From the NCBI RefSeq assembly GCF_028994805.1, contig NZ_JAJQQP010000001.1, positions 351,464 to 415,463 on the forward strand: a DNA stretch of 64,000 nucleotides, in the 5' to 3' direction. The notes under the pieces are model-generated. The model had not been told where the DNA came from. It searched no databases and saw only the letters and a list, made by a program, of their open reading frames with translations. Made by a program: the position numbers and the translations under genes. Shown in pieces: positions 51,124-61,695 of this stretch (position 1 is the stretch's first letter; every line of letters begins with the position of its first letter). The stretch is from Promicromonospora iranensis (GTDB taxonomy: Bacteria; Actinomycetota; Actinomycetes; Actinomycetales; Cellulomonadaceae).

Positions 51124-51129
51124 CAGACT
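51124..51129 (+). promoter_or_regulatory. Leaderless -10 box for hydrolase gene
   Basis: CAGACT ends six bases before the GTG at 51136, supporting that start over the ATG at 51148. Confidence 0.45.
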
Positions 51130-51135
51130 GGCCCG

Positions 51136-52107
51136 GTGAACCGTGCCATGGACGACAGCGGGACCGACTGGACCGAGGACGTGCTGGGCGAGGGCTTCGA
51201 GGCCCGCACCCTGCGGCTGCCGCAGGGCGCCGAGGCGACCCTCGTCCGCTACGTGCCCGAGGACGGTCCCGGTGTCGGCCGCCCGCCGGTGCTGTACGTG
51301 CACGGGTTCACGGACTACTTCTTCCAGCGGCACCTCGCCGAGGCCGTCGCCGGTCGGGGCTACCCGTTCTACGCGATCGACCTGCGCGCGCACGGGCGCT
51401 CCATCGACGCGTGGACGGCGGGCGGTGGCGATCCGAACATGGTCAACAGCCTGCGGCTCTACCAGCAGGACCTCGACGCCGCCGGCGACGCCATCACCGA
51501 GGACGGCCACGCCGGGCTGGTGCTCATGGGGCACTCGACCGGCGGTCTGATCACCTCGATGTACGCGAACGCGCGGCCGGACCGGGTGACGGCACTGGTG
51601 CTGAACAGCCCGTGGTTCGACCTGCGGGGCACGTGGTCCGACCGGACGATCGTCACCCAGGCGGTGTACGTGCTCGGGCGGATAGCGCCGCGCACCGTGC
51701 TCACCACGCTCGGCGGGGACTACGGTCGTGCCCTGCACCACGCCACGGGCGGCGAGTGGGAGTACGACCTGCGGTGGAAGCCGTACGCCGGGTTCCCCGT
51801 CCGCGCGGGATGGCTGGCGGCGATCCGGCGCGGGCACCGCAGGCTGGCTCGCGGTCTCGCCGTGCAGTGCCCGACGCTCCTGTGCACCAGTGACAGGACA
51901 GGGCCCGACGGCGGGGAGGCTGCGGTCATGCTCAGCACCGACGCGATCCTCGACGTCGCGCACATGCACGCCCGCGCCCCGAAGCTGGGCGAGACGGTCG
52001 ACGTGGCGATCATCGAGGGCGGCGCCCACGACCTGGCGCTGTCCCCGAAGCAGGCCCGCGAGAAGTACCTCACCACGGTTCTGGACTGGCTGGACGCGAC
52101 GGTCTGA
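51136..52107 (+). CDS. Alpha/beta hydrolase (lysophospholipase/monoacylglycerol-lipase-like)
   Basis: 323 aa, no signal peptide. LYVHGFTDYFFQRHLAEAVA near residue 53 gives the oxyanion loop, IDLRAHGRS near 85, and LVLMGHSTGGLITSMYAN near 130 carries the nucleophile Ser in GHSTGG. IIEGGAHDLALSPKQ near 295 contains the probable catalytic His. Closest in pattern to monoglyceride lipases and lysophospholipases. Substrate not determined. Confidence 0.88.
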   Translation: MNRAMDDSGTDWTEDVLGEGFEARTLRLPQGAEATLVRYVPEDGPGVGRPPVLYVHGFTDYFFQRHLAEAVAGRGYPFYAIDLRAHGRSIDAWTAGGGDPNMVNSLRLYQQDLDAAGDAITEDGHAGLVLMGHSTGGLITSMYANARPDRVTALVLNSPWFDLRGTWSDRTIVTQAVYVLGRIAPRTVLTTLGGDYGRALHHATGGEWEYDLRWKPYAGFPVRAGWLAAIRRGHRRLARGLAVQCPTLLCTSDRTGPDGGEAAVMLSTDAILDVAHMHARAPKLGETVDVAIIEGGAHDLALSPKQAREKYLTTVLDWLDATV

Positions 52108-52127
52108 GGTCGTGGTGGGATGACGCC

Positions 52128-52721
52128 ATGCAGCACGATCTCCGTCTCAGCGCGCACGGCGTCCGCCTCGAGCCGCTCTCGCACGCCCACGCTCCTGCGC
52201 TGGCCGGCCTGGTCGACGCCCAGCTCTGGGCCGGCATGACCACAGCTCCCCCGAACACCGCCCCGGCGATGGAGACCTACGTGGACGCCGCCCTCGCGGC
52301 CCCCGACCACCTCCCGTTCGCCGTGCTCGGCCCCGAGGGCGAGGTCCGCGGCACCACGCGGTTCTACGAGCTCAGCACCAGGCAACGCCGGGTCGAGATC
52401 GGCTCGACGTTCTACGGCAGGGCCTGGTGGGGCGGCGCGACCAACCCGGCGGCCAAGCTGATGCTGCTGCGGCACGCCTTCGAGGTGCTCGACCTGCGCA
52501 GGGTCGCGCTGCGCTGCGACGCGCGGAACGACCGGTCGCGCGCCGCGATCCTGCGGCTCGGCGCCCAGGAAGAGGGCAGGCTGCGCGCGCACCGCGTGGC
52601 GGCGGACGGTTCCGAGGGCGACACCCTGTACTTCTCGATCCTGTCCGACGAGTGGCCCGGCGTCCGCGACCGCCTCGAGGCCCGGCTGACGGCCGGGGCC
52701 GCCGTGCCCGAGCCCCGCTAG
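52128..52721 (+). CDS. GNAT family N-acetyltransferase (RimJ/RimL-like)
   Basis: 197 aa. The N-terminal LSAHGVRLEPLSHAHAPALA and the acetyl-CoA region VEIGSTFYGRAWWGGATNPAAK near 88 followed by LRRVALRCDARNDRSRAAIL near 124 are typical of the RimJ/RimL/YjdG branch. It transfers acetyl groups to an unknown amine, possibly a protein N-terminus. The gene follows the hydrolase by 20 bases. Confidence 0.9.
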   Translation: MQHDLRLSAHGVRLEPLSHAHAPALAGLVDAQLWAGMTTAPPNTAPAMETYVDAALAAPDHLPFAVLGPEGEVRGTTRFYELSTRQRRVEIGSTFYGRAWWGGATNPAAKLMLLRHAFEVLDLRRVALRCDARNDRSRAAILRLGAQEEGRLRAHRVAADGSEGDTLYFSILSDEWPGVRDRLEARLTAGAAVPEPR

Positions 52722-52743
52722 CTCGCCGCCGGACGTCGGCCGG

Positions 52744-55700
52744 TCAGCGCAGGTCGCGCAGATATGCCGCGGTACCTCCCGAGGCCGCCGTCCTGCGCTC
52801 GTCGAGCGTCGCGATGATGAGCAGCACGACGGCGGCCGGGACGAGGGTGAGGATCCACGGCAGCGGTGAGACGCCGACGCCCAGCTTGGCGAACACGACG
52901 ACCACCTCGACGGCCAGCGTCCAGACGCCGATCCAGAACGGTGCCGACAGGCGCAGCCGTGACCCGACGAGGACCGCCGCGAGTGCGGCGAGCACCACCC
53001 ACGACGCACGGATCGTCAACGGGTCGGTGGCGGTGGACAGCACCGAGGGGCCGACGAGGGCCGCGATGCCCCAACCGATGGTGCGCCAGGAACCGCCGTG
53101 GCCGAGGGGCCACGTCATGAGCGTGCCCGACGTCTCCTTCGGTGCGCCGGCTGCCACCCAGCGGCGCAGCGCCACCGCACCCGACCAGATCAGGCCGGCG
53201 CCGAGCATCACCGAGAACGCCTCGACGCGCAGCTCGCGCGGCGACCAGGCAGCGATCGCGACGGCCGTGGCGCACAGCCAGACCAACCACGGTGGTGCTC
53301 CGACTCCCGCGCGTCCCGCCCGCCGCGTGACCAGCACGAGCACGGCGAGCAGCGCCAGCTCCAGGGCCAGCAGCAGCACTATCGAGCCCCACACCGGGCG
53401 GGTGTTGGCCACCGCGCCCAGCGTCACGAGCACCAGGCCCGGTGCCATGCCCCAGCGGTCGAGCCACGCTGCCGTCCTGCCGCGCGCCGGCCGGCGGACC
53501 AGAGCGGCCGCCGCGACCAGGAGCAGCCCGGCCACGAGCGCCCAGCCCAGTCCAGCGGCGAACACCCAGCCGGCGTCGACCGGTACCCCGAACGGGGCGC
53601 CGTCGTACCAGGTCAGCCGGGACAGGCCAGGCTGCTCACCGTCGGACCCCAACCAGCTCACCGGCTCGCGTGCGACATGGAGCGACTCGACCACGCCGCT
53701 GAGTGCGGCCAGAGCACCCACCGCGACCAGTCCACGCCGCACGGGACGTGTCCACGAGTCGCGCAGGAACGCGACCCGCCGGCGAACCGCCGGCAGGTCC
53801 AGGGCGTACGCCACCGCCAGTGCGATCGCGGCGCCGCCCACCAGGGCGAACGCCCGCCAGTCGGCGGGCTCGGCGCGGGTCAGGTGCACCAGGAGGCTCG
53901 GCACGACGGCGAGCCCGGCGCCGACGGCGGCGAGCCGCCACGCATGCGTCGCGGCGGTGACCGGACCGGGGGCGCTCGTGGTCGCCGCGTCCGCGGCGCC
54001 GGGCTCGGAGCGGCCCACGCGCCAGGCCACGAGCACGCCGACCGCCACGGCGCCCAGTGCCGGCGGGAGGGTGTAGGCCTCGACCAGCCGCACGTCGCCA
54101 CCACCCAGTGCCGTCCAGAGCGCGGCGAGTCCGAGCGCACCGGCCAGCGGCCAGACGTGGCGACGCCCGGGTTCGCGCGCGACGAGCACGGTGCCGGCCA
54201 TGAGCAGCAGCAGCACGGCGACCGCGACGTCCGACCCGGCCGCCGGTCGCGCGTAGGCGAGGACGACAGTGATGGCGCCCGTGAGCAGCGCGGACCGCTC
54301 CAGGCTCCGGCGTATCGCCGCGGCGAGCCCGGGACCGCCGTCCGGCACCCGGGTCGAGATCCGGTCCGCGACGCGAGCCGCTCCGCCCGCGACCGCCGAC
54401 ACGAACGCCGCGATGGCCGGCAGGACGTACGGGGACCCCGAGACCTCCAGGATCATCGCTCCCGCGCTGGTGACCATGACGGACGCCGTGGGAAGCAGCA
54501 GGAAGGCGGCTCCGGCACGGACGACGCGGGCCAGGCCCACCCGGGCGGTGAGCAGGAGCACGAGCTCGAGCGCCAGCATGGCCGCGGCGGCACCCGCCGA
54601 CCACCAGGTGCGTTCGAGCACCACGGTGACCACGCCCGCCGCGAACGGCCCGGCGGTGACACCGAGCACCACGTACCACTCGTTCCGCGAGGTGCGTGCC
54701 CCGAGGGTGACCGCGATGGTCACCAGCGAGGCGACGGCCGAGACCGTGCAGATCGCCGCGACGGTGGACAGATCGAGCCAGCTGAGGACCACCCCGAGCA
54801 CGGCCAGGGGGTAGGCGTACCCGGCCCCGACCAGCCACGGGTGCGCCGTCGGCCGCAGCACGCCGCGCAGCGACAGCAGCAGCGCGCAGACGGCGAGGGC
54901 GCCGCCCGCCGCCGTGGGCCGCGACACCCACGAGAAGGCGAGCAGCATCCCGGTCGCGGTGAACGCCCCGGCCAGGGCCGTGGCGCGCGCGAGACGCAGG
55001 TCGGCGCCCGTGGTGCCGGTCCCGCCGATCACGCGCAGCCGCCCCGACGCGCGGACCAGTGCCCTGACCGCGCCCTGCACGGTCGCGACGGCCGGGCGCA
55101 GCACGCGCCAGGCCGCAGACCGGTCGGCCGTCGCCGCAACGAGGGTGGACGCGAGCAGCGCCACGGCGGTGAGGGACACCGCCGCGAGGAGGCGCGGGTC
55201 GAGGGCCAGCCCGACGGCGGCCACCAGCGCGGCCACGGGGGCGACGACGGCCTCGGCCCGCCGCCGGCGCGGGGCGAGCCGTGCCGCCAGCAGCGTGACG
55301 ACGACGAGGGCCACGGTCCCCAGGTGCGCCCACGGGAGGTCCGGGCTGAAAAGGGTCCCTGCGCCCCGGACCACCTCGCCGGCCCCCGCCGTGGGAACCA
55401 GCGCACCGGTGGGCACCGTCCACGCGGCATCCCGCGCCGACCAGGCGGCCGCCCAGGCGTCCGCCACCCGCGCCAGGACCAGCATGATCGCCGGGACCGC
55501 GGAGGCCGCCACGACGATCCAGCCGCTCAGCAGCAGGTCGTCCCGGGTGGTCGGGGCCAGGGCCCCGCGGACGGAGCCGACGCCCGCCGCGCGCAGCAGG
55601 CGCGGAGCGGTCAGGAGCGCGAGCACCGCCCACACGCATGCCGCGCCGAAGGGGACCCAGCCCGCTCCGGCCCCTTGACCGACCCAACCCAGCAGCCCGC

Positions 55701-58437
55701 CTGCCGCGACGGCGAGCACACCGCCGAAGACCGTCCAGTGCCGGTGGTGGGTGGCGCGCCGCAGGAGCGCGACGGTCACCGCCGTGAGTGCGAGGAGCAG
55801 GGCGGTGCCGCCGAGGCCCGGCAGCGCCTCAGGCTGGCGGACGACGAACGACAGGAGCACGGCAAGCGGTACCGCCACGAGCGCGCCGACGTCGAGCACC
55901 GCGATCTCGGCCCGCAGCCGGGACCTGATCCGTGGTCCGGAGACGAGGCGGGCGGCACGCCCGAGCAGGGTGGCGAGCGCCGCGGCCAGGAGGGCCACCG
56001 CGGGCAGCCACGAGCCGTCGGGCGGGTCGCCGGCGCCGAGGAGCAGCAGCGGGACGGCCGGGACCGCGAGGACCGCTGCGGACATCCATGCCCGAACCCG
56101 CAGGACGTGGCCGAGCACCGCCCCGGTGACGACCACGGCGGACCACAGCGCGGCGGTGGTCCCCAGCGGGGTCAGGGGTGCGACCGGCACCGTGAGGACA
56201 GCCAGGGCCGAGACCCCCAGGGCGGCGGGCAGCCCGGCCGCGCGCACCACCCGCAGCACCCGCGCCTCGACGGTGAACAGCGACCCGGGCGGGGCGTCGA
56301 GACGCCGGAGGAGTGCCGGGAGCAGTCGTATCGCCGCCCACGCCACGACCGCGACCAGCACCATCGCCAGCACCCACCGCCACGCCGACCACGCGGAGGC
56401 GGGCAGGCCCAGCAGCACCAGCACCGGCACCGCCGGTGCGGCGAGCACCGCGGCCGACAGCCAGGACCGCACACGGAGCCGGTAGCCGAGTGTCACGGCG
56501 AGGACCACCACCGCGGACCACAGCACCGTCGCCGCGCCCAGCCGCGTCAGGGGCGGAACGGCCTCCGCGGTGAAGGATGCCGCCAGCGCGAGCGGGAAGG
56601 CTGCCGCGCGCACCATCCGCAACGTGGTCGCCTCGATGCCGAACTCCGTGCCGTGCCGCTCCGCGAGCTTCGGCAGCGACCGCCCCGCCGCCCAGCTGAC
56701 GAGCCCCACCAGCATCAGGGCGAGCACCCACCACCACGCCGACCAGACAGCAGCAGGCAGAGCCAGTGCGACCACCACGGGCACCACCGGCGCGGCGACA
56801 AGAGCGGTCGTCGTCCAGGAGCGGACGCGCAGCCGGTACCCGAGCAGCGCGGAGAGGACGACCACCCCGGACCACAGGACCGCTGTCGCACCGGGCCCCG
56901 TCAGCGGTGGCACCGCCTCGGCCCCGCGCGAGGTGATCAGGGCGAGCGGTAGTCCTGCGGCGCGGAGCAAGCGCAGGACACTCTCCTCGAGGTCGAACGT
57001 GACGTCGGCACCGAGCCGCCGCACGAGCACCGGGAGCTGCCGCATCGCCGCCCAGGCGACCACCGCGACGAGGACGAACGCGAGCACCCACCACCGCGCG
57101 GACCCGGCGGCCCCCGGGAGGGCGAGCCCGACCAGGACCGGCACCACCGGCGCCGACACCAGCCCCACCGAAGCCCACGAGCGCACCCGCAGCCAGGATC
57201 CGAACACCACGGAGAACGCCACCACGCCGGACCACAGGATCGCCGCCGCGCCCGGCACGGCAGAGGGCCACACGGCCTCGGCGCCGAGCGCAGCCAGCAG
57301 GGCGAACGGCGGCCCCGCGGCTCGCACCACCCGCAGCACCCGCGTCTCGGCGACGAACCGGGTGCCGGAGCGCTCGCCGACCAGCTGCGCCACCCGCATC
57401 GCCGCCCATGCCACGACGCCGACCAGCAGCAGCGCGGGCACCCACCACCACATCGACCACGTCGAGGCAGGCAGGCCGATGGCCACCAGCGCCGGCACCA
57501 CGGGTGCCGACACCAGCCCCGCCGACACCCACGAGCGCACCCGCAGCCATGCTCCGAGCGCGACGAACCCGGGTGCCAGGACGGCGAGCACCGCTGCCCG
57601 AGCCAGCGCCGGGTCGAGCCCGCCGAGCAGGCCGGCCTGCATGCCGAGCTCGACGTCCACCCACGCCAGCACCACCGCGAGCGCCGCGACGGCCTCGCTC
57701 GTCGTGCGCAGCCCGGCTCGGCGCAGCAGGGCCCCGACCGTCACCGCCGTGGCCGTGACGATCCCCGTGACGACCGCACGCAGCAGCAGGTTGTCGCCGA
57801 ACGTGAAGAAGACGAACACCACCGCCGACACGGCGAGCAGCGCCGCTCCGGCGCCCGCGAGGATCGGCTGCAGCGAGATGCCCGGCCCGGACGGGCGCGA
57901 CGACGGTGCGGCGTCCTGGTCGGCCGCGCCAGCCGGGCCGGCGGGCTGCGGCGGGCCGGCCACGGTCGGTCGTGCCGATTCCGCTCGACGCACCGCTGGT
58001 GCGGGCGAGGTGGGTACGGGTAGCGGCACGGCGGGCGCCGGCGGACGGTGCGCGGGCGGCACGAGCACTGGTGCCGGTACCGAAGGCGCGGACGGCGACG
58101 GTGCGGACGGCGACGCGAGCGCCGGCGCGGTCACGGCACCGTCCCCGCGGGCCGGACGGCCCAGGCCGTCGGCCGTTCGCGCGTCCGGGTCGACCTCACC
58201 GCCGGTCGCGACGACCTGCGCCCGCCGCATCGCGTCGAGCGCCGCCTCTCGGTCCCGGAGCGTGTCCGCCGCGGCGACGGACAACCGCCATACCTCTTGC
58301 GCGTGTCGTCCGGAGACATCGAGCCCGCAGGCATCGCAGACGACGGACGTGAGGTGTTCCCCGCAGGCAGGACACCTCGTGGTGTCGGTGAGGCGGGCGA
58401 CGACGTCGCCGGCCCAGGTCGGAGGCATGCCCGCCAT
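52744..58437 (-). CDS. Giant polytopic membrane protein with N-terminal zinc ribbon
   Basis: 1,897 aa. A zinc ribbon CPAC...CDAC (Cys22, 25, 34, 37) is followed by a short helical region, a Pro/Ala-rich stretch (about 95-200), and then almost continuous hydrophobic segments to the C-terminus, several dozen in all. Residues about 290-795 consist of five near-copies of a 120-residue unit (RVRSW...APVVPVLV...WWVLA...VAWAAMR...VLR.VRAAG). No known catalytic motif is seen. Similar zinc-ribbon giant membrane proteins of unknown function occur in related Actinobacteria. Start: ATG 58437 or 58428; earlier in-frame codons would run into the divergent Ada gene. Function unknown. Confidence 0.85.
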   Translation of the reverse strand: MAGMPPTWAGDVVARLTDTTRCPACGEHLTSVVCDACGLDVSGRHAQEVWRLSVAAADTLRDREAALDAMRRAQVVATGGEVDPDARTADGLGRPARGDGAVTAPALASPSAPSPSAPSVPAPVLVPPAHRPPAPAVPLPVPTSPAPAVRRAESARPTVAGPPQPAGPAGAADQDAAPSSRPSGPGISLQPILAGAGAALLAVSAVVFVFFTFGDNLLLRAVVTGIVTATAVTVGALLRRAGLRTTSEAVAALAVVLAWVDVELGMQAGLLGGLDPALARAAVLAVLAPGFVALGAWLRVRSWVSAGLVSAPVVPALVAIGLPASTWSMWWWVPALLLVGVVAWAAMRVAQLVGERSGTRFVAETRVLRVVRAAGPPFALLAALGAEAVWPSAVPGAAAILWSGVVAFSVVFGSWLRVRSWASVGLVSAPVVPVLVGLALPGAAGSARWWVLAFVLVAVVAWAAMRQLPVLVRRLGADVTFDLEESVLRLLRAAGLPLALITSRGAEAVPPLTGPGATAVLWSGVVVLSALLGYRLRVRSWTTTALVAAPVVPVVVALALPAAVWSAWWWVLALMLVGLVSWAAGRSLPKLAERHGTEFGIEATTLRMVRAAAFPLALAASFTAEAVPPLTRLGAATVLWSAVVVLAVTLGYRLRVRSWLSAAVLAAPAVPVLVLLGLPASAWSAWRWVLAMVLVAVVAWAAIRLLPALLRRLDAPPGSLFTVEARVLRVVRAAGLPAALGVSALAVLTVPVAPLTPLGTTAALWSAVVVTGAVLGHVLRVRAWMSAAVLAVPAVPLLLLGAGDPPDGSWLPAVALLAAALATLLGRAARLVSGPRIRSRLRAEIAVLDVGALVAVPLAVLLSFVVRQPEALPGLGGTALLLALTAVTVALLRRATHHRHWTVFGGVLAVAAGGLLGWVGQGAGAGWVPFGAACVWAVLALLTAPRLLRAAGVGSVRGALAPTTRDDLLLSGWIVVAASAVPAIMLVLARVADAWAAAWSARDAAWTVPTGALVPTAGAGEVVRGAGTLFSPDLPWAHLGTVALVVVTLLAARLAPRRRRAEAVVAPVAALVAAVGLALDPRLLAAVSLTAVALLASTLVAATADRSAAWRVLRPAVATVQGAVRALVRASGRLRVIGGTGTTGADLRLARATALAGAFTATGMLLAFSWVSRPTAAGGALAVCALLLSLRGVLRPTAHPWLVGAGYAYPLAVLGVVLSWLDLSTVAAICTVSAVASLVTIAVTLGARTSRNEWYVVLGVTAGPFAAGVVTVVLERTWWSAGAAAAMLALELVLLLTARVGLARVVRAGAAFLLLPTASVMVTSAGAMILEVSGSPYVLPAIAAFVSAVAGGAARVADRISTRVPDGGPGLAAAIRRSLERSALLTGAITVVLAYARPAAGSDVAVAVLLLLMAGTVLVAREPGRRHVWPLAGALGLAALWTALGGGDVRLVEAYTLPPALGAVAVGVLVAWRVGRSEPGAADAATTSAPGPVTAATHAWRLAAVGAGLAVVPSLLVHLTRAEPADWRAFALVGGAAIALAVAYALDLPAVRRRVAFLRDSWTRPVRRGLVAVGALAALSGVVESLHVAREPVSWLGSDGEQPGLSRLTWYDGAPFGVPVDAGWVFAAGLGWALVAGLLLVAAAALVRRPARGRTAAWLDRWGMAPGLVLVTLGAVANTRPVWGSIVLLLALELALLAVLVLVTRRAGRAGVGAPPWLVWLCATAVAIAAWSPRELRVEAFSVMLGAGLIWSGAVALRRWVAAGAPKETSGTLMTWPLGHGGSWRTIGWGIAALVGPSVLSTATDPLTIRASWVVLAALAAVLVGSRLRLSAPFWIGVWTLAVEVVVVFAKLGVGVSPLPWILTLVPAAVVLLIIATLDERRTAASGGTAAYLRDLR
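56060..57560 (-). repeat. Five in-frame tandem repeats of about 360 bases inside the giant membrane protein
   Basis: The block coding RVRSW (or RVRAW) recurs near 57540, 57185, 56825, 56467 and 56095, giving periods of about 354-370 bases, each a multiple of three. Units share long identical stretches such as cgcccaggcgaccac-like DNA and code for four membrane segments each. This indicates duplication by recombination. Confidence 0.75.
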
Positions 58438-58576
58438 CCTGGCGGAGTCGACAGCGAGCGCGCTATCTATCCACAGGGTGAGTCCGAGGGGCGGGCGAGC
58501 GCCCGCGCCCGGGCATCCACCGCCGTGTCCGAAACCCGCTAGCCGTCGGCTCCTGACAGGGCGCAGGATGGTGGAC

Positions 58577-60109
58577 ATGACCGACGTCGAGCTCCGCGGC
58601 CCCGCGTTCACCGAGCGCTACCGCGCCATCGCCGCGCGCGACTCCCGCTTCGACGGGCAGTTCTACACGGCGGTCAGGACCACCGGTATCTACTGCCGGC
58701 CGTCCTGCCCTGCCCGCACGCCGAAGGCGGAGAACGTCGCGTTCTACCTGACGTCGGCCGCCGCGCACGAGGCAGGCTTCCGAGCGTGCAAGCGTTGCCT
58801 GCCCGAGGCGGCCCCCGGCACGCCCGCGTGGGACCTGCGACGGGACCTCACGGGCCGCGCCATGCGCCTCGTGGCCGACGGCGTGGTGGACCGCGAGGGC
58901 GTCTCCGGGCTGGCGACGCGACTGGGGTACTCCGAACGGCAGCTGCACCGCCTCCTGGTCACGGATCTCGGCGCGGGGCCGCTGGCGCTGGCCCGGGCGC
59001 AGCGCGCACAGACGGCCCGTGCGCTCCTGGTCGGCACCTCCCTCCGGCTGGCCGACGTCGCCTTCGCCGCCGGGTTCGGCTCCATCCGGCAGTTCAACGA
59101 CACGGTGGCCGAGGTGTTCGGCGCGACGCCGTCGGAGCTGCGGGCGCGGGCCCGGCGGTCCGGGCGCACGGTCAAGGACCCGGCCCGCGAGACCGGCGCC
59201 ACGGCCGGCGAGCCCGTGCGGATCTCGCTCGCCCTGCCCGTCCGGGAGCCGTTCGACGCGCGGGGCGTGCTGGAGTTCCTCGCCGTCCGTTCGGTCGAGG
59301 GCGTGGAGTCGGCGGACCTGAGCGTCCTCCGGTACGCCCGGACCGTCGCCCTGCCCCACGGCCCCGGCGCGTTCGAGGTGCGTGTGCCGCGTCCGGGCAG
59401 CGGCCGGGTCGACCTGGACCTCGAGCTCACCGACCTGGCGGACGCGCCGGTCGCCGTCGCGCGGGTCCGGCGTCTGCTGGACCTCGACGCCGACCCCGTC
59501 GCCGTCGACTCGGCGCTTGCCGCCGAGCCGGTGCTCGCACCGTCCGTCGCCGCGGTCCCGGGCATCCGTGTACCGGGCACGCTGGACCCGGCGGAGCTGC
59601 TGGTCCGCGCGATCGTGGGTCAGCAGATCAGCGTCGCCGCGGCACGCACCCACCTGTCCCGCCTCGCGACGGGCGTCGGCACCCCGTACGCCTCCGCGTT
59701 CGAGGGCCTCGCACGTCTGTTCCCCAGCTCCGCCCAGGTGGCCGACGGCGCACCGGCGCACCTCCGCCTGCCCGCCCGGACCCTGGCGACGGTGGTCGCT
59801 GCCGGCCGTGACCTCGCGGACGGGACCCTCATCCTCAGCGTCGGTGACGAACCCGACGACCTACGCCGGCGCCTGGTGTCCCGACCCGGCATCGGCCCCT
59901 GGACCGCCGGCTACGTGGCGCTCCGGGTGCTCGGCGACCCGGACGTCCTCATGGACGGCGACGTCGCCCTGCTCGCCGGTGCGCGCAACCTCGGCCTGGT
60001 CTCTCCGGAAGACCCGCGGCCCCACCAGTTCAAGGAGCTCGCCCGACGCGGCGCGGTCTGGGCGCCCTGGCGCTCGTACGCCGCCATGCACCTCTGGCGC
60101 TCCGCCTGA
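58577..60109 (+). CDS. Ada-type methyl acceptor / AraC regulator / AlkA glycosylase fusion
   Basis: 510 aa combining alkylation sensing and repair. Residues 1-80: Ada zinc domain with Cys40, Cys44, Cys71, Cys74 (IYCRPSC and ACKRC), where Cys40 would take methyl groups from phosphotriesters. About 85-185: AraC helix-turn-helix ([40 protein letters not shown]). About 205-310: AlkA N-terminal fold. About 315-505: HhH-GPD glycosylase with [14 protein letters not shown] and [20 protein letters not shown], ending at the catalytic Asp in [10 protein letters not shown]. It removes 3-methyladenine and probably activates its own operon with ogt. ATG 58577 is preferred; ATG 58568 is three codons earlier. 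Confidence 0.92.
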   Translation: MTDVELRGPAFTERYRAIAARDSRFDGQFYTAVRTTGIYCRPSCPARTPKAENVAFYLTSAAAHEAGFRACKRCLPEAAPGTPAWDLRRDLTGRAMRLVADGVVDREGVSGLATRLGYSERQLHRLLVTDLGAGPLALARAQRAQTARALLVGTSLRLADVAFAAGFGSIRQFNDTVAEVFGATPSELRARARRSGRTVKDPARETGATAGEPVRISLALPVREPFDARGVLEFLAVRSVEGVESADLSVLRYARTVALPHGPGAFEVRVPRPGSGRVDLDLELTDLADAPVAVARVRRLLDLDADPVAVDSALAAEPVLAPSVAAVPGIRVPGTLDPAELLVRAIVGQQISVAAARTHLSRLATGVGTPYASAFEGLARLFPSSAQVADGAPAHLRLPARTLATVVAAGRDLADGTLILSVGDEPDDLRRRLVSRPGIGPWTAGYVALRVLGDPDVLMDGDVALLAGARNLGLVSPEDPRPHQFKELARRGAVWAPWRSYAAMHLWRSA

Positions 60110-60176
60110 CACGTCAGGCCGGTGGGTCACCCGAGTGACCCGTGCGTCCGACAACCTGTCCCACGAGAGGAACACC

Positions 60177-60737
60177 ATGCACGCGACCACGCTGACCACC
60201 CCGGACGGCCCCTTCAGCATCCTCGTCGACGAGGTGCCCGACGCATCGGGCACCGCCGTCGCTCCGGCGCAGCAGGCGGTGCTGGCCGCCGGCTGGACCG
60301 CCGACCTCGACGCGCTGCTCGCCCTCGTCCATCCGACCCTCCGGCCGGGTACGGCTCCGGGCCGGCTCGCCGCGACGTCGCCGTCGGGCGGTGTGCTCGC
60401 CGAGGCAGCGGACGCCGTCCGCGCCTTCTACGACGGCGACCACGGGGCGCCCGGGCGGGTGCCGGTACGGCAGGTGAGCGGTCCCTTCCGGACCCACGCC
60501 TGGGACGTGCTGCGCGAGGTGAAGGCCGGCGAGCGCATCACGTACAGCGAGTACGCGGTGCGGTCCGGCCGGCCCGCGGCGGTGCGTGCGGCTGCCGGGG
60601 CGTGCGCGATGAACGCGGCGGCGCTGTTCGTGCCGTGCCACCGCATCCTGCGCACCGACGGCACGCTGGGCGGGTTCCGCTACGGGCTGCCGATCAAGCA
60701 GAGCCTGCTGGCCCGCGAAACGACCCCGCCGAGGTAG
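60177..60737 (+). CDS. ogt: Methylated-DNA--protein-cysteine S-methyltransferase
   Basis: 186 aa suicide repair protein that removes methyl from O6-methylguanine. The active site FVPCHRILRTDG holds Cys154, with GERITYSEYAVRSGRPAAVR at 118-137 as the DNA-binding helix and GGFRYGLPIKQSLLARE at the end. AGAGGAA lies a few bases before the ATG. It follows the Ada/AlkA fusion by 67 bases and is probably in its regulon. The stop codon lies in the terminator stem. Confidence 0.93.
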   Translation: MHATTLTTPDGPFSILVDEVPDASGTAVAPAQQAVLAAGWTADLDALLALVHPTLRPGTAPGRLAATSPSGGVLAEAADAVRAFYDGDHGAPGRVPVRQVSGPFRTHAWDVLREVKAGERITYSEYAVRSGRPAAVRAAAGACAMNAAALFVPCHRILRTDGTLGGFRYGLPIKQSLLARETTPPR

Positions 60738-60762
60738 TCGCCAGCTGACTACCTCGGCGGGG
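60724..60762. terminator. Bidirectional hairpin terminator between ogt and the ABC permease
   Basis: Perfect 16-bp stem (60724-60739 with 60747-60762), 7-base loop, core GAGGTAGTC/GACTACCTC. The ogt stop TAG is inside the left arm and the permease stop is seven bases after the right arm. Same core as the hairpin at 8899. Confidence 0.8.
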
Positions 60763-60768
60763 TGAGGG

Positions 60769-61695
60769 TCAGCCCTTGACGGAGCCCGCCAACAGGCCAC
60801 GCACGAAGTAGCGCTGCAGGCTCAGGAACACGATCAGCGGCACAATGATCGAGATGAACGCCCCGGCGGACAGCACGTGCCAGTCGCCACCTCGGGAACC
60901 AGCCAGCTCGGCGATCCGCACCGTCAGTGGGAAGGTCTGGGGACCGCCCATGACCAGCGCCACCAGCAGGTCGTTCCACACCCAGAGGAACTGGAAGATC
61001 GCGAACGCGGCGATGGCCGGTGTGAGCAGCGGCAGGATGACCCGGAAGAAGATCTTCACGTGCCCCGCTCCGTCCACCCGGGCCGCCTCGACGAGCGAGG
61101 AGGGGATGTCCCGCATGAAGTTGTGCAGCAGGAAGATGGCCAACGGCAGGGCGAACATCGAGTGCGACAGCCAGATAGGCCAGAACGTGCCGTTGATCCC
61201 GGTGCCCACGTACGCCCGCAGCAGCGGGATGAGGGTGATCTGGATGGGCACGATCTGCAGCGCGAACACCGCCACGAACAGGATGTCGCGCCCCTTGAAG
61301 TCGATCCACGCGAACGCGTAGGCCGCGAGCAGCGCGACGGTGATCGGGATGAACACCGCGGGCAACGTGATCACGAACGAGTTCACGAAGAAGTCGATCA
61401 GGCTGGTCGAGCTGTCGAACAGCGCGATCTCGTAGTTGCGGAACGAGAACACGCCCTCTCCCGCGAACGCGTCTGCGAAGACCGTCCACCAGCCGCTGCG
61501 CCGGATGTCGATCTCGGGCCGGAACGACGTGATCAGCAGCCCGAAGGTCGGCACCGTCCACACGAGCGCGATCACGACGGCGATCATGCTCGCCCACGGT
61601 GAGGTGAGCTTCTTCTTCGCCGTGCGCGCTCGCTGCTGGAGGTTCGACGGCGGCGGAACCGCCTTGGGCGCCACGGCCGGCTGGGTGGTACTCAT
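60769..61695 (-). CDS. Carbohydrate ABC transporter permease (MalG type)
   Basis: 308 aa with six membrane segments after a basic cytoplasmic N-terminus of about 35 residues. LITSFRPEIDIRRSGWW near 55 and the EAA loop IPSSLVEAARVDGAGHVKIF near 195, then ILPLLTPAIAAFAIFQFLWV and WNDLL, are typical of the second sugar permease. It works with the permease encoded just upstream, overlapping by four bases (ATGA), and with a shared ATPase not in this window. Confidence 0.95.
   Translation of the reverse strand: MSTTQPAVAPKAVPPPSNLQQRARTAKKKLTSPWASMIAVVIALVWTVPTFGLLITSFRPEIDIRRSGWWTVFADAFAGEGVFSFRNYEIALFDSSTSLIDFFVNSFVITLPAVFIPITVALLAAYAFAWIDFKGRDILFVAVFALQIVPIQITLIPLLRAYVGTGINGTFWPIWLSHSMFALPLAIFLLHNFMRDIPSSLVEAARVDGAGHVKIFFRVILPLLTPAIAAFAIFQFLWVWNDLLVALVMGGPQTFPLTVRIAELAGSRGGDWHVLSAGAFISIIVPLIVFLSLQRYFVRGLLAGSVKG

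Noticed and set aside
53098-56952. 1,284-residue open frame on the plus strand opposite the giant membrane protein
   Set aside because: Composition is almost only Arg, Gly, Ala, Pro, Asp and His with no family motif; it mirrors the third-position GC bias of the true minus-strand gene.
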